NCBI GenBank assembly: GCA_934631985.1
Contig: CAKTYE010000007.1
Coordinates: 1 to 61,353, forward strand
DNA: 61,353 nucleotides
Reading direction: 5' to 3'
Source: an uncultured Clostridia bacterium
GTDB taxonomy: Bacteria > Bacillota > Clostridia > Christensenellales > Aristaeellaceae
Below are positions 25,466 to 33,056 of the stretch, piece after piece. A program made the position numbers and the translations under genes. The notes below the pieces were generated by a model, which was given only the letters and a program-made list of their open reading frames with translations, made no database searches and was not told the origin of the DNA. The first letter of the stretch is position 1; each line of letters opens with the position of its first letter.

Positions 25466-26524
25466 TTAGTTATTTCCGTTCAGCAGGCGGTTCATCTCAT
25501 CGATCATTTCCGCATCACGCAGGCTGAACTTAAACTCCACCCGGCGGGACTTGTCCATGTTGACCGAGCCGTCCGCGTTATACACCGGGTCGGAATAGCT
25601 TCGTCCCTGCGCCGTCAGAATTTCCCGCAGCATGGCGCGCTGCGCTTCCGTCAGGCCGCTCATCTGCAGGCAGTATTTCGCCACGCTCAGGGCGCGGTTC
25701 TGGCTCAGCTCCAGATTCATCACATAGCTGCCGGAGGTATCCGTATGGCCCTCGATGATGATCTGTCCCAAATAATCCTTGTACTTATCCTGCAGCAGCA
25801 CGCTCAGGTACACTGGAATAAACTGATTCAGCATCTCCTGACCATCCGCCTTGATCGTGGAGGAAGCCGTTTCAAAAAACACCGTACTGTCCAGCGTAAT
25901 GTCGCCGCTGGTGGGATCCACCGTTGCCTTCAGGCCGGAGGCCGCCAGCGCACTGCTCAATTCCGAAACGATCTGCGTGCGAACGCCCACCAAATTGTCG
26001 ATCTTTGCCGTCTGCTCCTCCAGTGCCTGGCGCTGGCTGGCGACCACCTGTGCCTGTGCATCCAGGGTGATCTGCTGCTGAGCCAGCTGTCCCTGCAAGG
26101 TTTCCAGCTCCGATTCGCGGGTGGCAAGGGTGGCGTTGGCATTCTCCAAATCCGTCTGCTGCTGAGCCAAGTTCGCCCGCGCCGTTTCTAAATCAGCCTG
26201 CGCGGCTTCCAGCGCCGCCTGCTTGTCCGCCAGCTCTGCGCTTTGACTGTTCAGCCGCGCCGTCTGCTCGTCCAGCGTCGTCTGCTGTCTTGCCAGCGTA
26301 GCCGTCTGTTCATCCAGCGTGACCTGCTGCTGAGCCACCACGGCCTGCTGGCGTTCCAGCTCCGCCGTCTTGGTCTCCAGCGTCGTGAAATACTGCTGCA
26401 GGCTGTAGCACAGCACCAGCACGAACATCAGCAGCAGCGAACACATCATGTCCGAATAGCTGATCCAGCTGCTGCCCGTGTTGCCGCGGGCCGCGCGGCC
26501 TCTGCGTCCCTTCTGGCGCGTCAT
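25466..26524 (-). CDS. MotB/ZorB-like OmpA-domain protein with long coiled coil
   Basis: 352 residues. A short basic N-terminus, then a membrane helix SWISYSDMMCSLLLMFVLVL with an acidic residue D25 in the place of the ion-binding Asp of MotB. Next comes a coiled coil of about 150 residues built of QQ-T-L-DEQTA-like repeats (40-190), unusual for MotB, and then an OmpA-like peptidoglycan-binding domain with IIEGHTDTSGSY and LSQNRALSVAKY. By homology it is the wall-anchored stator-like partner of the upstream ZorA/MotA-like protein. The ATG has AAGGGGG at 7 nt; a GTG two codons upstream is possible. Confidence 0.85.
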   Translation of the reverse strand: MTRQKGRRGRAARGNTGSSWISYSDMMCSLLLMFVLVLCYSLQQYFTTLETKTAELERQQAVVAQQQVTLDEQTATLARQQTTLDEQTARLNSQSAELADKQAALEAAQADLETARANLAQQQTDLENANATLATRESELETLQGQLAQQQITLDAQAQVVASQRQALEEQTAKIDNLVGVRTQIVSELSSALAASGLKATVDPTSGDITLDSTVFFETASSTIKADGQEMLNQFIPVYLSVLLQDKYKDYLGQIIIEGHTDTSGSYVMNLELSQNRALSVAKYCLQMSGLTEAQRAMLREILTAQGRSYSDPVYNADGSVNMDKSRRVEFKFSLRDAEMIDEMNRLLNGNN

Positions 26525-26526
26525 GG

Positions 26527-28068
26527 TCACGCCCCCTTCGCGGTCTTGTCCAGGCTTGCCGCGACACGCTGCATGGCCTCGGTCATGGCGGACATCATCT
26601 GCTGCATCTGATTCAGCTGCTTCGCCGTTTCACCACTGGTACCGTTGCCGCCCGCCTTTTCCACCTGCTCACCCAAGGCAGTCACCAGACTGTGCATGTT
26701 CTCGTCAAACATGCCAAGGGCGCGGCTGAGACCCTCCACCACATTCTGCACAAACCCGGCATAGCTGCCGGAAAGCTCGCTGGCATTCTTTGCGATCTGC
26801 GCGGAAGCGTTCTGCAAGCTGTCCGCAAGCTGGGTGTTTCCGCCGCGCATGGCTGCAAGCTGCTCCTGCCCCGCCTGCGTAAACCGCGTCAGGCTGCTTT
26901 CCAGCTCGCTCTGCCAGCCCTTCAGGCACGTCATATACTGGCTCTGCTCATTGCAGGCGGCATGCATCTTCTCCAGCAGATCGCCGGAGCGCTGCTCAAA
27001 CTGCTCGTCCCGGCGGCGCGCATCGCCCAGCTCCTTCACATACTGCTCGAAGTGGGACATGATCTCGCCCGACACCTGATGCAGCCGCCCCACGTCCGTG
27101 ACGATGGTCTCGGCGCTTTGCAGCGACTGCTCCACACGCTCCAGCGTCATCTGCTGGTGCTGGTTGATCTGCGTCATGGTCTCGCCCAGTTCCAGAAACT
27201 GATGATTCAGCGAGGCGTTCATGTCCTGCACAAAGGCGTTCACAATGCGGCTCACGCCGTCCACCTGCGCCCGGGTCGCGCCCATCAGGAAGTTATCCAT
27301 GGACTGCGCCACCGGGTGCATGGCACGGGTGATCGCCACCTCGATGCTGCCTGCCATCTGAGTCGCCAGCCCGTCCGCCGCCGCAGAGATCAGCGCGTTG
27401 CGGTCCTGATTCTGGCAGATCAGCTGCACATCATTGTCCAGGGGGCGCTGCATCGCCAGGGCAGTAAAGCTCTCCACAAAATCATCAATGGCCTTGTACC
27501 CGGAGCCGACCGCAATACGGTTGAGCATGCTGAACGCAAGGGAGCAGACAATGCCCGCCACCGAGGTTTCAAAGGCGTACTTCATACCGCTGAGCAGCGT
27601 CGGGATCGCCGCCATCAGCGTCTCGGAATCCGAAAAATCCAGTCCCTGCATGCCGCGGGTCAGGCCCATAAAGGTACCCAGAATACCCAGCGAGGTCAAC
27701 AGCCCCGGAATCAGCTCTGCCAGCTGCGCGTTGCCGGGACCGTTGATGATGGTCTCGTCGTTGATATAGTCCTCCACGCTGCACGGCAGGCCGCGGCGAT
27801 CCAGCTGCTCGGCATTTTGCAGAAAGCGCTGCCACGCGCCCGTCAGGCCCTTGCCCATGAAACGTGTTTCCTGCCACACGGGCGTTTCGCGCTTGCTGCC
27901 CGCCGCGTTTTGCAGCCGCCGCACCGCGCGGCGCAGCGCGCCCGTATTTTTCCACAAGGGGATCAGGCACTTGAAAAGGCCCGTAAGCGTCACAACCGCG
28001 ATTGCGGCATACACAAGCACATCCGTGAGCTGCGGCATTGCCGCCACTACCTGCGAGAGATTCGGCAT
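26527..28068 (-). CDS. MotA/TolQ/ExbB family protein, ZorA-like, with long cytoplasmic tail
   Basis: 513 residues. Three membrane segments are visible: about 16-38, 118-140 (IPGLLTSLGILGTFMGLTRG) and 160-184 (GMKYAFETSVAGIVCSLAFS). The last two are the proton-channel pair of the MotA/TolQ/ExbB fold. Residues 190-513 form a long mostly helical tail rich in Gln, Met and Ala. MotA and ExbB lack such a tail; ZorA of the Zorya anti-phage system has one. AAGGAGG lies 9 nt before the ATG. Its stop is next to the MotB-like start. No flagellar, Tol or ZorC/D genes are nearby, so it forms a free-standing motor. Confidence 0.85.
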   Translation of the reverse strand: MPNLSQVVAAMPQLTDVLVYAAIAVVTLTGLFKCLIPLWKNTGALRRAVRRLQNAAGSKRETPVWQETRFMGKGLTGAWQRFLQNAEQLDRRGLPCSVEDYINDETIINGPGNAQLAELIPGLLTSLGILGTFMGLTRGMQGLDFSDSETLMAAIPTLLSGMKYAFETSVAGIVCSLAFSMLNRIAVGSGYKAIDDFVESFTALAMQRPLDNDVQLICQNQDRNALISAAADGLATQMAGSIEVAITRAMHPVAQSMDNFLMGATRAQVDGVSRIVNAFVQDMNASLNHQFLELGETMTQINQHQQMTLERVEQSLQSAETIVTDVGRLHQVSGEIMSHFEQYVKELGDARRRDEQFEQRSGDLLEKMHAACNEQSQYMTCLKGWQSELESSLTRFTQAGQEQLAAMRGGNTQLADSLQNASAQIAKNASELSGSYAGFVQNVVEGLSRALGMFDENMHSLVTALGEQVEKAGGNGTSGETAKQLNQMQQMMSAMTEAMQRVAASLDKTAKGA

Positions 28069-28105
28069 CAGCTCCGTCCTCCTTCGTTTAGCTCTATGAT
28101 ATGCT

Positions 28106-28134
28106 ATTGTACAGGATTTTTTCTGAAATGTAAA
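28106..28134 (-). promoter_or_regulatory. Promoter of the ZorAB-like operon
   Basis: Minus strand TTTACA, 17 nt, TACAAT, about 35 nt before the start. Confidence 0.65.
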
Positions 28135-28151
28135 TCACACCAAATGTAAAT
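28126..28151. repeat. Direct repeat at the -35 of the ZorAB-like operon
   Basis: AAATGTAAAT occurs twice, 16 nt apart start-to-start (28126-28135 and 28142-28151). The first copy covers the -35. This layout suits a two-site activator or repressor. Confidence 0.55.
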
Positions 28152-28253
28152 TCGTATTGACTGCAAAGCAGGCTCCAGCTTTCTTTTTACCGTAATCGTA
28201 TTGTTTTTTCCGAAAATGGTTTGATTTTCCGCCCTGACAGGCTGCTGCGCGCC

Positions 28254-28282
28254 TTGAATCGTCTTTCCGGATTGGATATAAT
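28254..28282 (+). promoter_or_regulatory. Promoter of the first MarR gene
   Basis: TTGAAT, 17 nt, TATAAT, 44 nt before the ATG. Confidence 0.75.
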
Positions 28283-28326
28283 AAATAAAGGATGCTTATT
28301 TTTCACAGAATTAGCGGGGGTTGACC

Positions 28327-28791
28327 ATGCCGAAGAAAAACACGATCGACGCTGTCCTGGTGGACAGCATTGCCCAGAACCTTTTCGACGCGCTTCCCAT
28401 TTTCCGCAAGCGTGTGCTTCATCTTGACACCATTCAGCGGGATTACCATATCCCGCTTTCGCATGTGCAGGTTCTTGCGCTGCTGCATGATAACGGCTCG
28501 CTTTCCGTCAGCGAAATCTCCAAGCGGCTGGGCATCGCCAAGCCGAACATTACGCCCCTGGTAGATCGACTGATCCATGATGGCCTGGTGGAGCGCCAGC
28601 GGGACGAGAAGGATCGCCGCGTGGTCAATATCCGCATCTGCCCCGACGGCGTGGAAAAGCTCTCCGCCATCCGCATGACGCTGGTGGAACAGGTGGACGA
28701 CTGGTCTGGGGACTTTTCCCGCAGCGAGCTGAAGGAGCTGAACAAGTCGCTCGGCTGCATCATTCGCATTCTCGGCAGCCTGAAGGATTAA
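28327..28791 (+). CDS. MarR-family transcriptional regulator
   Basis: 154 residues with a MarR winged helix: HVQVLALLHDNGSLSVSEIS, then KRLGIAKPNITPLVDRLIHD and the wing with RQRDEKDRRVVNIRI. The basic DRR of the wing is intact. Target and ligand are unknown. The chosen ATG is 7 nt after GGGGG; a TTG two codons earlier is less likely. The downstream Ig-like surface protein gene, 58 nt away, is a candidate for cotranscription or control. Confidence 0.9.
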   Translation: MPKKNTIDAVLVDSIAQNLFDALPIFRKRVLHLDTIQRDYHIPLSHVQVLALLHDNGSLSVSEISKRLGIAKPNITPLVDRLIHDGLVERQRDEKDRRVVNIRICPDGVEKLSAIRMTLVEQVDDWSGDFSRSELKELNKSLGCIIRILGSLKD

Positions 28792-28849
28792 GCAGCGCCG
28801 CAGCACAAAGCATGCTGCGTTGTCTGCTCCATAATAAGGAGGAATGTGC

Positions 28850-30667
28850 TTGAAGCATCGTGTGCTGTTGCTGCTGATGACGCTGGTGCTGCTTTTGACC
28901 ATGGCCCTGCCTGCCGCCGCTGAACCGCTGCGCAGGGTCTACTATACGCAAAACCGTATCCGTGCCGCTGTAGGCGAGACATTTTCCATCGTCCCGCAGC
29001 GCGACCCGGAGGGCAGTGAGGGTGAGATCAGCTACACCGCCCGCAATAAGCTGGTGCAGATCAACGAGGACGGCACTGCCACTGCATTGAAGCCCGGCTC
29101 GGAAATCATCAGTGCATGGTATTATCTGCGCAACGGAACGCGCACCCGCGTCTATCTATACGTTGATGTATATACACCTGCGGAGGATCTGGAGCTGTAT
29201 ACCTCTGCCCGTATGACAGGTAAGCCGCTGACCCGCGTGGGCATGCTGGAGAATACCTCTACCACGTTCACGGTGGGGCTTGTTCCCCGCAACGCCAGCG
29301 CCAAGGGGCTGACCTTTGAGGTGGAAGACGACAGCATTGCCAAGGTCATCCGCGGGACGCGCATTCGCGCCTACAAGCAGGGAACGACCACCCTGAAGGT
29401 GACGCTGGGTACGCAGACATGGGAATATCCCCTGACGGTTTACGGCAGCATCCGCCGCATCAAGCTTTCTGCGCCTGCCAGGGAACTGACCGCGGGACAA
29501 ACCATGCAGCTTGCCGCCACCAATGAAAAAGATGAGCCTGTAGACGTGCTCTATTCCTCCACCAATGAAAAGGTGGCAACGGTGGACGAGGACGGTCTGG
29601 TGACCGCTCTTGCGCCGGGTCGCATTCGCATTTATGCCCGTCCCGCCTCGGGTGAAAATCGGGAAACGTCCATGATCCTTACGGTGAAAGAAACCGTAAC
29701 AGGCTTCTCGCTGCCGGAAACTCTTCGACTGGAGCTGGGCGAATCCAAAACCTTAAAAGCTGCCGTAACGCCCAGCAAACTCATACTGGCAGACCCCGTG
29801 TGGCATTCTTCCAATGAAGCGGTTGCTTCGGTGAATGCAGACGGTGTTGTCACTGCCCATGCCCTCGGCACTGCGACCATCACGTTGACAAGTGCTTCCC
29901 TGCCGGATATGCAGGCGAACTGCCTGGTGCTGGTCGGCTCCCCCGTATCTGCAATCACGCTGAACGCCCCGACCGAAGCACTCTGGGTGGGCGATACCTG
30001 GAGCCTGTCTCCGGTGGTAGCGCCTGCGGATGCCGTTTCTTCCGCGCTGACTTGGCATTGTGAGCCGGCGGGAATTGTAGACGTGGCAGAGGATGGCACT
30101 GTGACCGCCCTTGCCGAAGGCGAAGCTACCGTTACGGCATCCGCAGCGGATGATTCCGATGTGACGGCGCAGGTATCTGTGCTTGTGACAACGCCTGTAC
30201 AACTGGCGCTGCCGCCAACCATTGAGCTTTCCGTGGGCGTGACCTATACGCCTGAGCAATTTGCAGTTCCCGGCGTTGCCTGGACCCTCAGCCGTGTGGA
30301 GCTGATGGAGCAAACGCCCTATGGCTTCAAGGCGCTTCTTCCCGGCACACTGACGCTGACCGCACAGCTGCACGATCAGACCGCCGTCTGTTTCGTTCAC
30401 ATTACGCAGTTTGTGTCCTCCATCAGCTTTGTGTCCACCAAGGATACGATGACCGTGGGCGAGACCTTCCTGCCCACCGTAAGCTGTCTGCCGCTGACCG
30501 CAGAAAATCGCCGTGTTGCCTGGCACAGCTCCGATCCGCAGGTGGCGAGCGTCAATGAGATCGGCCTTATTACAGCACACACTCCCGGTGAAACGATCAT
30601 TACTGCGACCACAACAGACGGCAGCAAGCTCTCCGCGCAAATGCCGCTGACCGTGACTGCGCAGTAA
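28850..30667 (+). CDS. Secreted bacterial Ig-like (BIG2) repeat protein
   Basis: 605 residues. Signal peptide (KHRVLLLLMTLVLLLTMALP, cleavage near AAA-EP), then about seven Ig-like BIG2 units with repeated pieces such as NEDGTATALKPGS, DEDGLVTALAPG, NADGVVTAHALG and NEIGLITAHTPGE. No LPxTG anchor, SLH motif or transmembrane tail is present, so it is either released or held by binding. The probable start is TTG at 28850, 7 nt after AAGGAGG; an ATG two codons upstream sits only 1 nt from that site. Adhesion or surface binding is an inference from the fold. Confidence 0.85.
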   Translation: MKHRVLLLLMTLVLLLTMALPAAAEPLRRVYYTQNRIRAAVGETFSIVPQRDPEGSEGEISYTARNKLVQINEDGTATALKPGSEIISAWYYLRNGTRTRVYLYVDVYTPAEDLELYTSARMTGKPLTRVGMLENTSTTFTVGLVPRNASAKGLTFEVEDDSIAKVIRGTRIRAYKQGTTTLKVTLGTQTWEYPLTVYGSIRRIKLSAPARELTAGQTMQLAATNEKDEPVDVLYSSTNEKVATVDEDGLVTALAPGRIRIYARPASGENRETSMILTVKETVTGFSLPETLRLELGESKTLKAAVTPSKLILADPVWHSSNEAVASVNADGVVTAHALGTATITLTSASLPDMQANCLVLVGSPVSAITLNAPTEALWVGDTWSLSPVVAPADAVSSALTWHCEPAGIVDVAEDGTVTALAEGEATVTASAADDSDVTAQVSVLVTTPVQLALPPTIELSVGVTYTPEQFAVPGVAWTLSRVELMEQTPYGFKALLPGTLTLTAQLHDQTAVCFVHITQFVSSISFVSTKDTMTVGETFLPTVSCLPLTAENRRVAWHSSDPQVASVNEIGLITAHTPGETIITATTTDGSKLSAQMPLTVTAQ

Positions 30668-30700
30668 ACAGACCGAAGTTTATTCTAGTCGCTTATTTTC

Positions 30701-30734
30701 TTCCGCAGGCTCATTACGCCTGCGGAAATTTTTT
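30701..30734 (+). terminator. Terminator of the Ig-like protein gene
   Basis: Ten-bp stem TTCCGCAGGC / GCCTGCGGAA with a 7-nt loop, then ATTTTTTC. Confidence 0.9.
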
Positions 30735-30804
30735 CATTTGCAGCGTGATGATTTTCCTCCCTGCTGCGTCTAATCAGGTGTACCGGGATCAGGAGGTTAC
30801 GTTC

Positions 30805-31266
30805 ATGATGGATAAGGAATACTTCGTGCAGGAGATCGAAGCGCACAGCGAGCTGATGTACCGCGTAGCCTTTACCATTCTGCATAACGATGACGCATGC
30901 CGGGACGCTTTGCAGGAAACAGCGCTCAAGGCATGGGAGAAGCGCGGCACTCTGCGGGAGGAGCGATACTTCCGCACCTGGATCACGCGCATTCTCATCA
31001 ACACCTGTTATGATCTGGGCAAGAAGCGCAGCCGCACCATTCCCCTTGCCAGCGTTCCACAGCCAACCCTGCCGCCGCCGGACCCTACCTTGGCGCTGGC
31101 GCTCTCCGCGCTGCCGGAAAAGCTGCGGCTTCCCCTGGTCTTATGCTATGCCGAAGGCATGAGCTATGCAGAGATCGCCCAATCACTTCGCATTCCGCTG
31201 CCCACGGTGCGTGGGCGTATTCACCGCGCAAAGGCCGCGCTGAGAAAGGAGTTGACGGTCGAATGA
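30805..31266 (+). CDS. ECF-type sigma factor (second)
   Basis: 153 residues. Region 2 includes HSELMYRVAFTILHNDDACR and DALQETALKAWEKRG; region 4 includes LPEKLRLPLVLCYAEGMSYA and EIAQSLRIPLPTVRGRIHRA. The ATG has AGGAGG at 8 nt; an upstream in-frame ATG gives a non-homologous extension. Its stop overlaps the next start by 4 nt, the same arrangement as the sigma pair at 18-20 kb. The two sigma factors are clearly distinct paralogues. No ECF-type promoter could be recognised in front of it. Confidence 0.92.
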   Translation: MMDKEYFVQEIEAHSELMYRVAFTILHNDDACRDALQETALKAWEKRGTLREERYFRTWITRILINTCYDLGKKRSRTIPLASVPQPTLPPPDPTLALALSALPEKLRLPLVLCYAEGMSYAEIAQSLRIPLPTVRGRIHRAKAALRKELTVE

Positions 31267-32387
31267 AGCCCACGCAGGAACCTCTCGATTTGAAAAAAGC
31301 CTTTCCGCCCATGCCGCAGGACTGCAAGGACGCACTGATGCAGGCAGCACATTCTGTGCAGGAAGCTGAAAAGCCTGTACATCGCGCGCCCTTCCGCACG
31401 GCTCTTATTGCGGCGCTGGTGCTTGTGCTGTTGGCTGTCGGCGCATTTGCCGCGCAGCAGCTTGGCTGGGTTCGCTTTCTGAACGAAGGGTATAACGTCA
31501 CTGTTCCGCAGGCTGCGCAGGAGCTGCTCAGCGCTGCGGAGCCGCAGTGCTATGAAGTCGGCCCGGCGACCTTCTCCTTTACCGAGCTTTTAGCCGACCC
31601 TTATACCGCCTTCAGTGCTGCTTCCGTGCAGCTTACTGACGGCAGTGCCGCATTGTTTGCCATGGACCCGTGGGAGACGGTTGCAGACCGCAGTCCGGCA
31701 TTTGCAGCAAAGCATCAGCTTTCCGAGGACGCTACCTGGCTGGACGCTGCAAAGCAGCTTGATCTTCCCCTTTATATGCCCCGTGCGCTGCTTGACATTT
31801 CCGCCCCCTATGCCACAGGCAACGCCATGGAAGATGTGCTTCAGGAGGATGCAGGCCGTCTCATCTACTTAAATATGGTGGAATTAGTCCCCGATGCAGT
31901 GGAAGCTGCGCTGCCCGCGCCGCTGTACCTGTCCCTGAGCCGCATCGACCCGGAAACAGGTGATGAGGTAGAAAGCTGGACAGTTCAGGAGGAGCTTACC
32001 CTGTCCGTTACGCCCCGGCTGGCGGAAAAGGAATATCATCCGCAGGGAAACGCAATGCTTGGCGAGCTGACGATCACAAACGTTCATGCGGAGCTGTATG
32101 TTACCGGGGCCTATGTCACCATCCGCGGAAGCTTCCCGGAAAACTTCCATTCCGAAGATATGGAGGCGCTGGACACGGCTTCTGACCTGCTTTATACGCT
32201 GCACTGCTATGACGCTTCCGGGGCGCTGATCCAGGATGGCATGAACCTTTCCGGCACAGTTCAGCTGGAGCAGTTGCCGCAGTGTTCCCTGACGTTCATG
32301 CTGTCCATGGATGCTTTGCCGGACACATTGCTGCTCAGCAGCACATCAGACGCTGCGCTGCCCGCGCCGCGCATCACGCTGCAATAA
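31263..32387 (+). CDS. Membrane partner of the second ECF sigma, putative anti-sigma factor
   Basis: 374 residues. A cytoplasmic N-terminus of about 43 residues, a membrane segment (ALIAALVLVLLAVGAFAAQQ near 45-64), then an exported domain of about 310 residues rich in acidic and Thr/Ser residues. There is no zinc-binding HxxxCxxC motif. The start ATG overlaps the sigma stop (ATGA). The topology is that of DUF4179/anti-sigma-like proteins and matches the partner of the first sigma. The role rests on gene order and topology only. Confidence 0.65.
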   Translation: MKPTQEPLDLKKAFPPMPQDCKDALMQAAHSVQEAEKPVHRAPFRTALIAALVLVLLAVGAFAAQQLGWVRFLNEGYNVTVPQAAQELLSAAEPQCYEVGPATFSFTELLADPYTAFSAASVQLTDGSAALFAMDPWETVADRSPAFAAKHQLSEDATWLDAAKQLDLPLYMPRALLDISAPYATGNAMEDVLQEDAGRLIYLNMVELVPDAVEAALPAPLYLSLSRIDPETGDEVESWTVQEELTLSVTPRLAEKEYHPQGNAMLGELTITNVHAELYVTGAYVTIRGSFPENFHSEDMEALDTASDLLYTLHCYDASGALIQDGMNLSGTVQLEQLPQCSLTFMLSMDALPDTLLLSSTSDAALPAPRITLQ

Positions 32388-32400
32388 GCGATTTTTCAGG

Positions 32401-32430
32401 GCCGCATCCGCTTTTCGGGTGCGGCTTTTT
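32401..32430 (+). terminator. Terminator of the second sigma operon
   Basis: Ten-bp stem GCCGCATCCG / CGGGTGCGGC (one G-T pair), loop CTTTT, then TTTTT. Confidence 0.9.
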
Positions 32431-32497
32431 ATAATAGGTAGTATTCCCTGCTTCCTTGGCTATTTGTGAACGAATTACGAATTGTTGGAATGGGTCG

Positions 32498-32526
32498 TTG
32501 ACAAACAGCTGGGAGGTGTTTATAAT
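32498..32526 (+). promoter_or_regulatory. Perfect sigma-A promoter of the marR-ftsH-ABC operon
   Basis: TTGACA, 17 nt, TATAAT, identical to consensus, so unregulated expression would be high. Repression is therefore expected. Confidence 0.85.
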
Positions 32527-32527
32527 C

Positions 32528-32539
32528 GTAGCATGCTAC
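32528..32539. promoter_or_regulatory. 12-bp palindrome over the start site, candidate MarR operator
   Basis: GTAGCATGCTAC is its own reverse complement, begins 1 nt after the -10 box and covers the expected transcription start. MarR proteins typically bind such palindromes and repress their own operon. Confidence 0.6.
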
Positions 32540-32561
32540 ATATACGGAAGGAGTTGACGCT

Positions 32562-33056
32562 ATGAGCGGGGATGAGATGGATATTGGCTTCCTTTTGAAG
32601 CAGCTCCACCTTGCCATTACCCGCAACGCCGATCAGAACCTCAAACCCGTGACCGTCAGTCAGATGCGCGTGCTGGTTTTTCTGTTGCATCAGCCCAATC
32701 ACACCTGCTGTCAGCGGGATATTGAAACGCACTTTGAGGTTTCCCACCCCACGGTGGTCGGCCTGATCCAGCGGCTTGAAGCAAAGGGACTGATCCATAT
32801 AGTACCCAGCACGCAGGATCGCCGCCGCAAGGACATCTGTATCACAGACGACGGCATGCACATTTTGCAGGATGCCAACGCGCACCGCGTTGCCCTGGAG
32901 CAGCAGCTATGCAAGGGGCTGACGGATGAAGACCTGCGTCGGCTGCGGCAATTGCTGGTGCAATTGTATCAGAATATTTCCGAGCATCCCTCTTTAGAGG
33001 ATGAACCAACGCCCCCACATTCAATGAAGGAAGGTGTCCCAGCGCAACATGGATGA
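32562..33056 (+). CDS. MarR-family regulator of the FtsH/ABC operon
   Basis: 164 residues. Winged helix: SQMRVLVFLLHQPNHTCCQR, DIETHFEVSHPTVVGLIQRL and the wing TQDRRRKDICITDDG. A CC pair (HTCCQRD) near the DNA-binding helix could be redox-active, which is speculation. RBS GGAAGGAG lies before the ATG. First gene of the operon; it probably represses its own promoter through the adjacent palindrome and releases it on binding a toxic compound. Its stop overlaps the ftsH start region, so ftsH is translationally coupled. Confidence 0.9.
   Translation: MSGDEMDIGFLLKQLHLAITRNADQNLKPVTVSQMRVLVFLLHQPNHTCCQRDIETHFEVSHPTVVGLIQRLEAKGLIHIVPSTQDRRRKDICITDDGMHILQDANAHRVALEQQLCKGLTDEDLRRLRQLLVQLYQNISEHPSLEDEPTPPHSMKEGVPAQHG

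Noticed and set aside
24944..28134. Complete Zorya defence system
   Set aside because: Only ZorA/ZorB-like genes are present; no ZorC, ZorD helicase or ZorE nuclease lies on either side.
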